Below are positions 1 through 7,690 of a stretch of DNA of 64,000 nucleotides, piece by piece; the first letter of the stretch is position 1; each line of letters begins with the position of its first letter. Origin of the DNA: CAYVOV01 sp964453525 (lineage in GTDB: Bacteria; Chloroflexota; Dehalococcoidia; Dehalococcoidales; UBA2162); assembly GCA_964453525.1 (NCBI GenBank), contig CAYVOV010000022.1, forward strand, positions 1-64,000. The letters are read 5' to 3'. A program made the position numbers and the translations under genes. A model generated the notes under the pieces. It worked only from the letters and a program-made list of their open reading frames with translations, was not told the DNA's origin and ran no database searches.

Positions 1-1050
1 TTCTATCCAGCCGGCAAGGATTGGGCCAATTCCCATCCCGATGCCCATTCCCAGAAACAGTACTGACATTGTTGAACCCATACCAAACTTCCTGCCTTCT
101 TCCACGGTCAGGGCATTGCTTGAAGAAATATATATAGAAACTACCAGACCCTGGCCAAGCAGCAGCAATAAAACCTGCCAGAAACTGCCGGAAACAGGAA
201 GTAATATAATCAACAACCCGAATAATGCCATTCCCAGGGTAGCAAGGAATCTCCGGTTCCACCTATCGGCTACAAGCCCGGAAATCGGAGATAGCAGGGT
301 TATTGAAAGGGTATTGACCGATATAAGGACACCGATAAGGCTGATACTCAATCCAATGGCAACACCAAATATAGGTAAAAATGTGAACATACCTCCCCGG
401 CCTAACGCTTCGGCTACCCGTAAGGTAAATAGCCCCCTGACTATACTGCTGGCGCTCATCTCCCGGTACGAGAGATGGAATTCTTCGCCCTGCTTCCTTA
501 CCCGGAGTTTGGGGAGGAAGAAAAGGACGATAATGAACGCCAGCATATTGAGGCCGGCCATTACAAGAAATGAAGCATTCATCCCGAAGTTTTCTGTTAC
601 CAGCCCGCCCATCAGAGGACCGAAACCAAAACCGCTGAAGAAAGCAGCATTGGCATAGCCCATCCATTTTCCTTCTTCATTTTCCGGAGAAAGGTCTCCC
701 AGGTAGGCAATGCCCACCGGTATGGTCATAGCACCTGCAATCCCGTGAACGAAACGTACCAGTGCCAGCATGACAACATCCGCGGCAAATATGTATCCAA
801 GCGAAATCAATGAATACGAGAAAAGACCGATTGCCAGAAATAGCTTCCTTCCTTTTATATCCGACAGCCTGCCGGCAATAGGCACGATAATGCTGTTCGA
901 TATAGCATAAGAGGAAACAATCACGCCCAACCAGACCCCACTGGCTCCCATTTCGCTGATATAAATGGGTAAAAGAGGCATTACTATCCCTATTCCTAGG
1001 GTTGAAGAAAACATGGAAAGAGCTAAGATAGGAAAGACTTTCTTTATCAT
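1..1050 (-). CDS. MFS transporter, C-terminus cut by window edge
   Basis: The minus strand reads open from an ATG at 1050 to the window edge, giving 350 residues with no stop. It is a chain of hydrophobic segments of the major facilitator type: the N-terminus (MIKKVFPILALSMF) leads into helix 1, and the loop after helix 2 has the family motif GRLSDIKGRK. A central charged loop separates two six-helix halves. This suggests an inner-membrane proton-coupled exporter; the substrate cannot be told. The last one or two helices lie outside the window. No good Shine-Dalgarno precedes the ATG, and the promoter implies a leader of only about 8 nt. Confidence 0.88.
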   Translation of the reverse strand, partial: MIKKVFPILALSMFSSTLGIGIVMPLLPIYISEMGASGVWLGVIVSSYAISNSIIVPIAGRLSDIKGRKLFLAIGLFSYSLISLGYIFAADVVMLALVRFVHGIAGAMTIPVGIAYLGDLSPENEEGKWMGYANAAFFSGFGFGPLMGGLVTENFGMNASFLVMAGLNMLAFIIVLFFLPKLRVRKQGEEFHLSYREMSASSIVRGLFTLRVAEALGRGGMFTFLPIFGVAIGLSISLIGVLISVNTLSITLLSPISGLVADRWNRRFLATLGMALFGLLIILLPVSGSFWQVLLLLLGQGLVVSIYISSSNALTVEEGRKFGMGSTMSVLFLGMGIGMGIGPILAGWIE

Positions 1051-1064
1051 ACGAGTAACTTAAT

Positions 1065-1094
1065 ATTATACTATCCGAAAGGTGTGTGCGGCAA
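1065..1094 (-). promoter_or_regulatory. Sigma70-type promoter of the left MFS gene
   Basis: Minus strand: -35 TTGCCG (1094-1089), 18-bp spacer, -10 TATAAT (1070-1065). The expected start site near 1058 leaves only about 8 nt before the ATG at 1050. Confidence 0.6.
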
Positions 1095-1120
1095 CCAAGG
1101 TTAATTGCGGTACCGGTACC

Positions 1121-1253
1121 ATTCGGCTTTGGTTGGTATAAATTTGTCACCCCCTTTATCCCCCTCAAACAGTACCCGTTTATTGTTGATATTATATTAT
1201 TGTTTGAGGGGGAAGGAGTGAGGTAAAGAAAAACAACCAAATGCAAACAGAAC
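1121..1253 (+). repeat. Palindromic intergenic repeat, family A copy 1
   Basis: The element begins with a TTCGGCTTTGGTTGG-like end, has an internal stem (CCCCCTCAAAC paired with GTTTGAGGGGG), and closes with CAACCAAATGCAAACAGAAC, whose reverse complement resembles the left end. Related copies lie near 2638, 7228, 15196, 43933 and 58314. It has no coding capacity and looks like a MITE or REP-like element. Confidence 0.7.
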
Positions 1254-1292
1254 CATAATTACGGCTCTGTTTGTACCGGGTTGAATGAACCA

Positions 1293-2537
1293 TTATTGTG
1301 AGGATTCGCGGATGAAGTCTGCCATAGCCCTGACATTCTCCGCCTTCGCCTCATCCGGTATGCCGACGTCCCCGTTTATAATCAAGCCGCCGTTCTTGCC
1401 TACCACATCAATGAGTTTCCGGCAATAGTCTTTGACATCATCCATAGACCCGTTGATTAAAAGCATGGAGGGGAGTCCTCCCTCGATACATACCGTATCA
1501 CCCAGCACCTCCTTTGCCTTGAAAAGACTGGTCCGCTCGAACCAGTATATTGCCTTGCCCCTGGGAATATCTCCGATAATTTCGAGGCGGGAGGTGCAGT
1601 CTCCTTCGAAGAGCGGATTCGGAGTAAAACCGGCATCAATACATGCCATCATCAGTTTCTTCAGGGACGGCCAGTAGAAGGTCTTGAACTGCTCCCCGGA
1701 CATAAACCCATCGATACCTTTATGCAGCGGAATAAAGACCCGGTTAACCCCAGACGTTTTGGCAACTCCTACCGCCTGCTCTATCATCGACGGCGTTATC
1801 TTATCTATAGCCGCCAGCAGTTTATCGGGATTCCGGAACATATCAAGCATTATTCCGAGTGTCCCTCTCAGAAAATCACCTATATAGTCGAACGGTGCAT
1901 ATGCCGAGGCAACGAACTGGCGGGGAAAACCAAGAGATTCCATGTCTTTAACAATCTCGGTCGCTTTGGCTATCATCTTCTGAGCTTCCTGCCCTGCCTT
2001 TACCAGCGACTCCAGAGCACCGGCCATTTCAGGAGTCCCGAAAGGTGCCACATAGGATGACGCCCTGGTATACCATGCCCAGGAAAGGGGACGAATCCTG
2101 GTGAACGGCTCCATTACTCCCCAGGCGCGGGGAAGAAAGCTCCGCAGCAGGAAATCCGATGGGTCGGACAGGAAGGCATCATATTCCTCTGCCTTCATAT
2201 ACTCGCCTTCAACGAACTGGTAAGTACTCTCCGGATTACCTCCGTGCCCGGGCCATACAAGCTGCTTGTAGTCCAGGAATTCGAGTGTCTTTGCCCAGGC
2301 CAGAATCCGAAACGTATCGGGCAGCGCATCCGGCTGAAACTCCAGCATAAATTTCTTTACTGCCATTGTCAGCTTGTCATAGTCATGCATGGCCTCTTCA
2401 AAGCCTATTCCGGCATGCCTCACCGCGAAAAAGGAAACGAACGGCGCGAAAGGGACTCTATCCGGTTGCTTAAGTTGAACGGCGTCCTGGATCCTTTTTA
2501 CTCTTTCCTCAAACAGCTCTTCCGGTGACTTCTCCAT
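1293..2537 (-). CDS. Uroporphyrinogen decarboxylase (URO-D) family protein
   Basis: This 414-residue soluble protein belongs to the URO-D superfamily, which includes HemE and the methylcobamide:CoM methyltransferases MtaA/MtbA. The opening VKRIQDAVQLKQPDRVPFAPF is the family's usual N-terminus (RIxxaLxxxxPDRVP). The C-terminal half has the barrel pattern and one candidate metal-ligand cysteine (FEGDCTSRLE), but not the HxCxnC zinc motif of MtaA. It is longer than true HemE (about 350) and stands alone, so a role in corrinoid methyl transfer or demethylation is inferred rather than haem synthesis. AGGAGG lies 8 nt before the ATG, and a TATAAT-like -10 (2604-2599) lies upstream. Confidence 0.85.
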   Translation of the reverse strand: MEKSPEELFEERVKRIQDAVQLKQPDRVPFAPFVSFFAVRHAGIGFEEAMHDYDKLTMAVKKFMLEFQPDALPDTFRILAWAKTLEFLDYKQLVWPGHGGNPESTYQFVEGEYMKAEEYDAFLSDPSDFLLRSFLPRAWGVMEPFTRIRPLSWAWYTRASSYVAPFGTPEMAGALESLVKAGQEAQKMIAKATEIVKDMESLGFPRQFVASAYAPFDYIGDFLRGTLGIMLDMFRNPDKLLAAIDKITPSMIEQAVGVAKTSGVNRVFIPLHKGIDGFMSGEQFKTFYWPSLKKLMMACIDAGFTPNPLFEGDCTSRLEIIGDIPRGKAIYWFERTSLFKAKEVLGDTVCIEGGLPSMLLINGSMDDVKDYCRKLIDVVGKNGGLIINGDVGIPDEAKAENVRAMADFIRESSQ

Positions 2538-2637
2538 TCCTGATACCTCCTGTTTGACCTGTATTCAAAAGGCTATTGCCTCATACTAGGTTATGGACAT
2601 TATACCATCGACAAACACCTAAAATAATAGGCAATGC

Positions 2638-2772
2638 CCAGTTTTTATAGGCTGAAACGCTCTCCCCCTTGGCCTTCCTCTCAAACAGTTCCTCGCTTTA
2701 TTATGTGATTATTTCGCCTGTCTGAGAGGGGCAAGGAGTTAGGTAATAGCTCCAACCAAATGCAAACGGAAT
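2638..2772 (+). repeat. Palindromic intergenic repeat, family A copy 2
   Basis: It has the family's internal stem (CCTCTCAAACAG ... CTGTCTGAGAGGGG) and right end CAACCAAATGCAAACGGAA, while the left end is eroded. It stops just before the thrS promoter. It fills most of the 300-bp gap between the divergent URO-D and thrS genes. Confidence 0.65.
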
Positions 2773-2787
2773 CAAATAATATATTCA

Positions 2788-2816
2788 TTGCGCTCCCAGT
2801 CTGAGACTGTTATAAT
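2788..2816 (+). promoter_or_regulatory. thrS promoter
   Basis: -35 TTGCGC (2788-2793), 17-bp spacer, -10 TATAAT (2811-2816). The start site near 2823 gives a leader of about 15 nt, so there is no room for a T-box or the thrS-type operator structure of E. coli. Confidence 0.75.
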
Positions 2817-2837
2817 TGTCGCAGGGTAAAGAGCGAA

Positions 2838-4574
2838 ATGGCAGACGATGACGGCAAACTCGAGGTGATGCGGCATTCAGCCGCTCATGTTATGGCTGAG
2901 GCTGTTTTATCAATGTTCCCCGGTGCCAAGTTCGGCATCGGGCCGTCCATTGAAAACGGCTTCTACTATGACTTCGAATTGCCCCGCAGCCTTGCCCCCG
3001 AAGACCTTCCTGCTATAGAAACCAAGATGCGTGAAATAATAGCTTCAAATGATACCTTCACCAGGGAAGAACTGATAAAAGAGGAGGCTAAGAAGCTATT
3101 CGCAGGCCAGCCATACAAGCTGGAATTGATTGATGAGCTTCCGGATGAAAAGGTAACTGTATACCGTCAGGGCTCCTTTGTAGATTTGTGCCGCGGTCCT
3201 CATGTGAAGTCTACCGGAGATATAAAGGCATTTAAGCTGATAAATATTGCTGGCGCGTACTGGCGTGGTAATGAGCATAATCCGATGTTACAACGAATAT
3301 ATGGTGTGGCATTCGATAATGAAGAATCTCTGAATGAGTATCTGGAAAAACTTGAAGATGCCTCGCGGCGCGATCACAGGAAACTGGGTACTGAACTCGA
3401 CCTTTTCAGTATCCACGATGAGGCAGGTCCGGGACTCGTCCACTGGCACCCGAAAGGAGCAACAATACGCCGTGTCATCGAAGACTTCTGGAGATATGAA
3501 CACATAAAACGAGGGTATGATATCCTCTATACCCCTCATATTGCCAAGAGCGGTCTATGGCAAAAAAGCGGCCATCTGGACTTCTACAGGGAAAACATGT
3601 TCAGCCCGATGGAGATGGAAGGGCAGGACTATATTCTGAAACCAATGAACTGCCTGGGGCATATTCTTATATACAAGACCAGGCTCCGCAGCTACCGTGA
3701 ACTGCCCCTCCGCTGGGCTGAACTCGGTACTGTATACCGCTGGGAACGCTCCGGGGTCCTGCACGGTGCTTCCAGGGTAAGAGGATTAACCCAGGATGAT
3801 GCTCATATTTTCTGCAGCTTCGACCAGCTTGGAGATGAGATAATTGCTACTCTTGAGCTGGCACAGTTTATGATGAAGACCTTCGGTTTTGAGAGTTATA
3901 ATGTTGCCCTGGCGACTCGACCTGAAAAATATATAGGCAATGATGAGATATGGGATGAGGCCACAGAGAAATTACAGCAAGCCCTGGCCAGCATGAATAT
4001 TATCTACAAGATTGATCCGGGTGGGGGAGCATTCTACGGTCCCAAGATAGATATCAAAATCGAAGACGCTCTTGGCAGAGAATGGCAGGGTCCTACTATT
4101 CAGGTGGACTTCAATCTACCACAGAGATTCGACATTACCTATATCGGAGAGGATGGACAGGAACATCCGATAGTTATGGTACACCGCACCGTGCTGGGAG
4201 CTATGGAACGGTTTCTGGCTTCTCTCATCGAACACTATGCCGGAGCATTTCCTGTGTGGCTGGCTCCGGTACAGGTAGTGATAATACCGATTGCCGACCG
4301 CCATCTTGATTACGCCGGTAAAATTGAGGCTGAACTTAAAAAAGCCGATATCAGGGTAAACGTTGATTCCCGTTCGGAAAGAATCAATCAGAAAATCCGG
4401 CAGGCTCAGCTTGAAAAAGTGCCCTATATGCTGGTGGTGGGGGATAAAGAGGAAGCTGATTCAAGTGTATCGGTACGCCTCCGCAGCGAAGAACAACTGC
4501 CATCTCAGACTTTAGAAAGCTTCATTGAGATGGTAAAAAGAATAATCGATAGTAAATCCTTAGCCCTTCAGTAA
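2838..4574 (+). CDS. thrS: Threonyl-tRNA synthetase, short form without TGS domain
   Basis: Charges tRNA-Thr with threonine (class II aminoacyl-tRNA synthetase). The 578 residues start at the editing domain (HSAAHVMAEAV; CRGPHV), aligning with about residue 65 of the 642-residue E. coli enzyme, so the N-terminal TGS domain is absent. The zinc ligands are visible as C in PMNC, H in DDAHIF and H in MVHRT. Motif 2 (YRWERSGVLHGASRVRGLTQDD) and the C-terminal anticodon-binding domain (WLAPVQVVIIPI ... VPYMLVVGDKE) are present. An in-frame TGA at 2802 shows the gene cannot start much further upstream, so the short N-terminus is not an annotation error. It leads the infC-rpmI-rplT group. Confidence 0.97.
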   Translation: MADDDGKLEVMRHSAAHVMAEAVLSMFPGAKFGIGPSIENGFYYDFELPRSLAPEDLPAIETKMREIIASNDTFTREELIKEEAKKLFAGQPYKLELIDELPDEKVTVYRQGSFVDLCRGPHVKSTGDIKAFKLINIAGAYWRGNEHNPMLQRIYGVAFDNEESLNEYLEKLEDASRRDHRKLGTELDLFSIHDEAGPGLVHWHPKGATIRRVIEDFWRYEHIKRGYDILYTPHIAKSGLWQKSGHLDFYRENMFSPMEMEGQDYILKPMNCLGHILIYKTRLRSYRELPLRWAELGTVYRWERSGVLHGASRVRGLTQDDAHIFCSFDQLGDEIIATLELAQFMMKTFGFESYNVALATRPEKYIGNDEIWDEATEKLQQALASMNIIYKIDPGGGAFYGPKIDIKIEDALGREWQGPTIQVDFNLPQRFDITYIGEDGQEHPIVMVHRTVLGAMERFLASLIEHYAGAFPVWLAPVQVVIIPIADRHLDYAGKIEAELKKADIRVNVDSRSERINQKIRQAQLEKVPYMLVVGDKEEADSSVSVRLRSEEQLPSQTLESFIEMVKRIIDSKSLALQ

Positions 4575-4583
4575 GCAAACGAT

Positions 4584-4613
4584 TTGATTTACCATAAAAG
4601 AATGTGATATAGT
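4584..4613 (+). promoter_or_regulatory. infC-rpmI-rplT promoter
   Basis: -35 TTGATT (4584-4589), 18-bp spacer, -10 TATAGT (4608-4613), just after the thrS stop, so the infC group can be transcribed separately from thrS. Confidence 0.55.
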
Positions 4614-4657
4614 TTTTAAAGCAATATACCTGTGCTAAATAGGAGGTAAATCGGGAC

Positions 4658-5215
4658 ATAGTTAAGAAGCTGCGTGTCAATGCTGAGATAAGAGCTAAAG
4701 AGGTTCGCCTGGTAGGGGAGAAGGGGGAGCAGCTTGGAATTATGCCTTTATACCAGGCACGGGAAGTTGCAAAAAACCAGAACCTTGACCTTGTCGAGGT
4801 TGCTCCTACGGCAGCGCCTCCGGTATGCCGTCTGCTTGATTACGGGAAGTACAAGTACGAGCAGGCTAAAAAAGAACGTGAGGCAAAGAAAGCACAGAGA
4901 ATCTCACTCCTCAGAGAAGTGCGACTGCGACCCAAGATTGGTGACCACGACTTCGAGTTCAAATCACGATTAGCCAGGAAGCTTATTAACGACGGGGATA
5001 AGGTAAAAGTAACGATTCTGTTCAGAGGGCGCGAAATCACACACCCGGAGCTTGGAGTCAGATTGCTACAGAGGATGGCGGAGTCGTTAACCGATATTGC
5101 GTCTGTCGAGGGTAAACCGGCCATGGAAGGCAGGAGAATGCATGTCATCATGGCTCCGGTGGCTGCTCCGAAACCGAAAAGCGAAAAGATTAAGGAAGAA
5201 GTAAAGGAAGCTTAG
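4658..5215 (+). CDS. infC: Translation initiation factor IF-3, apparent AUA start
   Basis: IF-3 binds the 30S subunit and checks start codon and initiator tRNA. The frame contains the full N-domain (LRVNAEIRAKEVRLVGEKGE), the linker and the C-domain (FRGREITHPELG), about 185 residues. No ATG, GTG or TTG exists in frame between the TAG at 4640 and the internal ATG at 4742, which would cut off the first 28 conserved residues. The perfect AGGAGG at 4641-4646 points to the AUA at 4658 (11 nt spacing). E. coli and Bacillus-type infC use AUU, which lets IF-3 repress its own translation; an AUA start would do the same. The stop abuts the rpmI ATG. Confidence 0.94.
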   Translation: MVKKLRVNAEIRAKEVRLVGEKGEQLGIMPLYQAREVAKNQNLDLVEVAPTAAPPVCRLLDYGKYKYEQAKKEREAKKAQRISLLREVRLRPKIGDHDFEFKSRLARKLINDGDKVKVTILFRGREITHPELGVRLLQRMAESLTDIASVEGKPAMEGRRMHVIMAPVAAPKPKSEKIKEEVKEA

Positions 5216-5413
5216 ATGCCAAAAATCAAGACTCATAAAGGAGCGAAACGCCGGTTCCATATCACCGGCAGCGGCAAACTAATGCGGATTAAGATAGGCA
5301 AGAGTCACCTGCGCCGCCGGAAACCAGCACGTACCAAGCGCCTTTATGACGATAAACTCCCGATAAATCCGCATGATAGAACAAGAATTAAAAGACTATT
5401 ACCTTACGGGTAA
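5216..5413 (+). CDS. rpmI: 50S ribosomal protein L35
   Basis: A 65-residue basic protein beginning MPKIKTHKGAKRRFHITGSG, the L35 signature. L35 is a component of the large ribosomal subunit. It starts directly after the infC stop codon (TAGATG), so translation is probably coupled. Order infC-rpmI-rplT is nearly universal in bacteria, and in model species the operon is feedback-regulated by L20. Confidence 0.97.
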   Translation: MPKIKTHKGAKRRFHITGSGKLMRIKIGKSHLRRRKPARTKRLYDDKLPINPHDRTRIKRLLPYG

Positions 5414-5431
5414 TTTTAGAGGAGAGGTACC

Positions 5432-5791
5432 TTGCCGAGAGTAAAAACAGGAGTGACTACCCACCGCCGGCATAAAAAAGTGCTGGCTATGACAAAAGGG
5501 CAGAGAGCCACCAGACACAGCCTTTATCGCCGGGCTCATGAAGCCATGCTTAAGTCGCTCAGCTACGCGTATGCTCACCGCAGAGAGCGTAAGGGCGATA
5601 TGAGACGGTTATGGATTTCAAGAATCAATGCCGCCAGCAGAGCCAACGGAGTTACCTATGGACAGCTGATTAGCGGCTTGAAAAAAGCGGGTATTGAAAT
5701 CAACCGGAAGATGCTCGCCGATATGGCGGTCAGAGAACCGGAGACCTTTGAGAAACTGGTAGTTATGGCTAAAGACAAGGTCCAGGGCTGA
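5432..5791 (+). CDS. rplT: 50S ribosomal protein L20
   Basis: A 119-residue basic protein (MPRVKTGVTTHRRHKKVL; later RLWISRINAASRANGVTYGQ) of the L20 family, an early-assembly 23S rRNA-binding protein. It starts with TTG, preceded by GGAGAGG. It is the last gene of the infC operon; an 18-nt gap separates it from rpmI. I did not find an obvious L20-binding pseudoknot upstream. Confidence 0.97.
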   Translation: MPRVKTGVTTHRRHKKVLAMTKGQRATRHSLYRRAHEAMLKSLSYAYAHRRERKGDMRRLWISRINAASRANGVTYGQLISGLKKAGIEINRKMLADMAVREPETFEKLVVMAKDKVQG

Positions 5792-5836
5792 AACAATTTA
5801 GCAAGTCTATTTCCAGTATACCTTCTCCACCTGTTG

Positions 5837-5862
5837 TCCCCTTTTTAGAGGGGATAATTTTA
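5837..5862 (+). terminator. Candidate terminator after rplT
   Basis: TCCCCT-TTTTAG-AGGGGA hairpin (6-bp stem) followed by TAATTTTA. The stem is short and the T-run imperfect. Confidence 0.45.
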
Positions 5863-5902
5863 TGCACACTTCAAGCACGAACGTGGCTTCCTAGAAAGGA
5901 TA

Positions 5903-7177
5903 GTGCCGGTGCAGGCAGTCAAAACGGCGGCTGGTGCTACCGCAAGAGGGTACAACTTCTTTAAAAGGCAGCAGCGCGACTGGAAGGTCTCATTAATCCG
6001 GTCTAACTCCCACATGTTCCTCCACCGGCTGATTGACCCCTATCTTTCCGTCTACATCGTCGCTCTGGGAGCTACCGCTACCCAGCTTGGCCTGGTAAAC
6101 AGCATCGGAATGGCGGCCGCCGGTATAGCCAGTCCCTTCCTCGGTACTCTGATGGACAGGGTCGGCGTTAAAAGAGTCTATCTTCTCACCATTGTTATGC
6201 TGTGCCTGGCGTATCTCACCTACAGTATTGCCCAGAGCTGGATAATTATTATTTTTGCTATGGTGGCATTCTGGCTGGGTAACTCACCGAGTATGCAAGC
6301 CTGTGGCGTCATTTGCGCCAATTCACTCATCAATGAAGAGCGGGCCACCGGCATGGCACTATGTGAGACGGCCAGTATGGGAGTACTGGGAATAATCGCT
6401 CCGATGGTCGGGGCTCTACTTGTCACCGCTTTCGGCGGCATTAACGTAAGTGGTATCAGGCCCATTTTTTATATCGCTCTGGCGGCTAATATTGCCACAT
6501 TTTTCCTGATAGTCTTTCAGTTATCAGACCGCAGATGGGGAAGCGCCGCCGGAGTAAGCCCCAACTTTTTCAAGGGGCTAAATGAAGTATTCAGAAAAGG
6601 CCAGAATCTAAAAAGATGGATTCTTATCTCCTCGATAACATCACTGCCGATGGGTATGGTTATGCCTTTCAGGCAGGTCTTCGCCAATGAGATTAAAGGC
6701 GCGGACCAGTATATACTGGGGATAATGGTTACTGCTTCGGGACTGGTGCCGATAGTCCTCGGCATCTTTATGGGAAGGCTGGCTGACAGGATTGGACGAA
6801 AGAAGCTTATGTATTTATCAATACCGTTTATCTGGCTTTCCAACCTGATACTCATCTGGGCACCGAATACCGGCTGGCTGGTGGTAGCCGGCGCTCTGCA
6901 GGGCTTCTTCATGCTGAGTGGCCTTCCTGAAAGAGCGATGAGCCGTGAACTGGTACCTCCGGAACAGATGGGCCGGTGGCTGGGTATACTGGAATTCTGC
7001 AAGATGATATTTGCCGCCGGCTCTGTTTACCTTGCCGGAGTTGTCTGGGACCACATCGGGCCCCATTACGTGTTTCTTATCATCATCGCCACAGATATAT
7101 TTATCAGAATCCCCTTACTCCTCGGAATGCCGGAAACACTGAGTATGCGGAAACTACAGAACGGCGATAATGGTTAA
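5903..7177 (+). CDS. MFS transporter
   Basis: A 424-residue, 12-helix major facilitator protein. It has the motif-A region after helix 2 (GTLMDRVGVKRVY) and its repeat in the second half (GRLADRIGRKKLMY), showing two homologous six-helix halves. The N-terminus has an amphipathic basic stretch (FFKRQQRDWKVSLIRSN) before helix 1. Substrate is unknown; a drug or metabolite exporter is most likely. The start is GTG at 5903 or, with better spacing from AAGGA, GTG at 5909. It has its own gap on both sides and shares no operon with pheST. Confidence 0.88.
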   Translation: MPVQAVKTAAGATARGYNFFKRQQRDWKVSLIRSNSHMFLHRLIDPYLSVYIVALGATATQLGLVNSIGMAAAGIASPFLGTLMDRVGVKRVYLLTIVMLCLAYLTYSIAQSWIIIIFAMVAFWLGNSPSMQACGVICANSLINEERATGMALCETASMGVLGIIAPMVGALLVTAFGGINVSGIRPIFYIALAANIATFFLIVFQLSDRRWGSAAGVSPNFFKGLNEVFRKGQNLKRWILISSITSLPMGMVMPFRQVFANEIKGADQYILGIMVTASGLVPIVLGIFMGRLADRIGRKKLMYLSIPFIWLSNLILIWAPNTGWLVVAGALQGFFMLSGLPERAMSRELVPPEQMGRWLGILEFCKMIFAAGSVYLAGVVWDHIGPHYVFLIIIATDIFIRIPLLLGMPETLSMRKLQNGDNG

Positions 7178-7227
7178 CTTCAGTTTAATACATTCTCCAT
7201 CACTATAGACCGACCTGCAGGTATCAT

Positions 7228-7431
7228 ATTGTTTCGATTGAAGATAAGACTCACCCCCTTTGTCCCCCTCTCAAACAGTTCCCTGCTTAATGATCCGATT
7301 ACTCGCCCGTTTGAGAGGGGGAGAGTTTATTGAGAGGGGGCTCCGCCCCCTCTCTCTTACTCCCCTCTCCCGCCAAGAAAGCATTTCTTTTATTACAGTG
7401 GTTCTGGCTGGAGAGGGGCTAGGGGAGAGGT
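7228..7431 (+). repeat. Composite palindromic repeats (family A copy 3 and relatives)
   Basis: Part of the 513-bp gap between the MFS gene and pheS. 7228-7325 is a family A copy (left end TTGTTTCGATTGAAG, stem CCCCCTCTCAAAC/GTTTGAGAGGGGG) missing its right end. 7332-7354 is a perfect hairpin (GAGAGGGGGC, 3-nt loop, GCCCCCTCTC). 7361-7431 is a larger imperfect palindrome (CCCCTCTCC ... GGAGAGGGG) resembling the inner part of the copy at 58314. Confidence 0.6.
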
Positions 7432-7451
7432 AGAACGTGCATTCTTGCTTG

Positions 7452-7481
7452 TTGACAAAGCTGTTTTGACTGTGATAGACT
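7452..7481 (+). promoter_or_regulatory. pheST leader promoter
   Basis: -35 TTGACA (7452-7457) with an 18-bp spacer to TAGACT (7476-7481); an alternative -10 is CATAAT (7487-7492). Either puts the start just upstream of the leader-peptide ATG at 7501. Confidence 0.55.
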
Positions 7482-7500
7482 GCTGACATAATCGAGTGCG

Positions 7501-7566
7501 ATGAGTATGACAGCATACGTTAACTTCATTCAGTTTAAAACGAACTTCATGTTTACGGCGCGCTAG
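7501..7566 (+). CDS. Phe-rich leader peptide of the pheST attenuator
   Basis: A 21-codon ORF ending in TAG. Four Phe codons fall within ten codons at 7525, 7534, 7546 and 7552 (residues read NFIQFKTNFMF). It ends where an RNA hairpin begins and lies 125 nt upstream of pheS. It is functionally analogous to the E. coli pheST/pheA leader peptides but has no sequence similarity to them. A Shine-Dalgarno is weak or absent; with the CATAAT -10 it would be translated nearly leaderless. The peptide product probably has no function of its own. Confidence 0.7.
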   Translation: MSMTAYVNFIQFKTNFMFTAR

Positions 7567-7666
7567 ATGCGCCCGGGAGTATGTTGTCCTGCTGAAATGC
7601 AATTCATGTGACAGGTATATAACAGGAATGTAGCTGAGAACCCTCCCGGACGGAGGGTTCTTTTTA
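7557..7666 (+). promoter_or_regulatory. Ribosome-mediated transcription attenuator of pheST
   Basis: Four alternative segments are visible. Segment 1 GGCGC (7557-7561) pairs with segment 2 GCGCC (7569-7573) across the leader stop codon. Segment 2 continues as CCGGGAG (7573-7579), complementary to segment 3 CTCCCGG (7643-7649). Segment 3 is the 5' arm of a perfect 10-bp terminator (AGAACCCTCC 7637-7646 with GGAGGGTTCT 7652-7661) followed by a T-run. Stalling at Phe codons would free segment 2 to pair with 3 and abolish termination. Confidence 0.75.
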
Positions 7667-7690
7667 ATAATCGGGATTTAAGGTTAAGAG

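Noticed and set aside
677..1246. Open frame reading LHV... across 677-1246, minus strand
   Set aside because: It is out of frame with the clear MFS protein read from ATG 1050 and includes repeat sequence.
7332..7354. Terminator of the MFS gene at 5903
   Set aside because: A perfect 10-bp hairpin, but it is 155 bp past the stop, lacks a T-run and sits within a repeat cluster, so I list it as part of the repeats.
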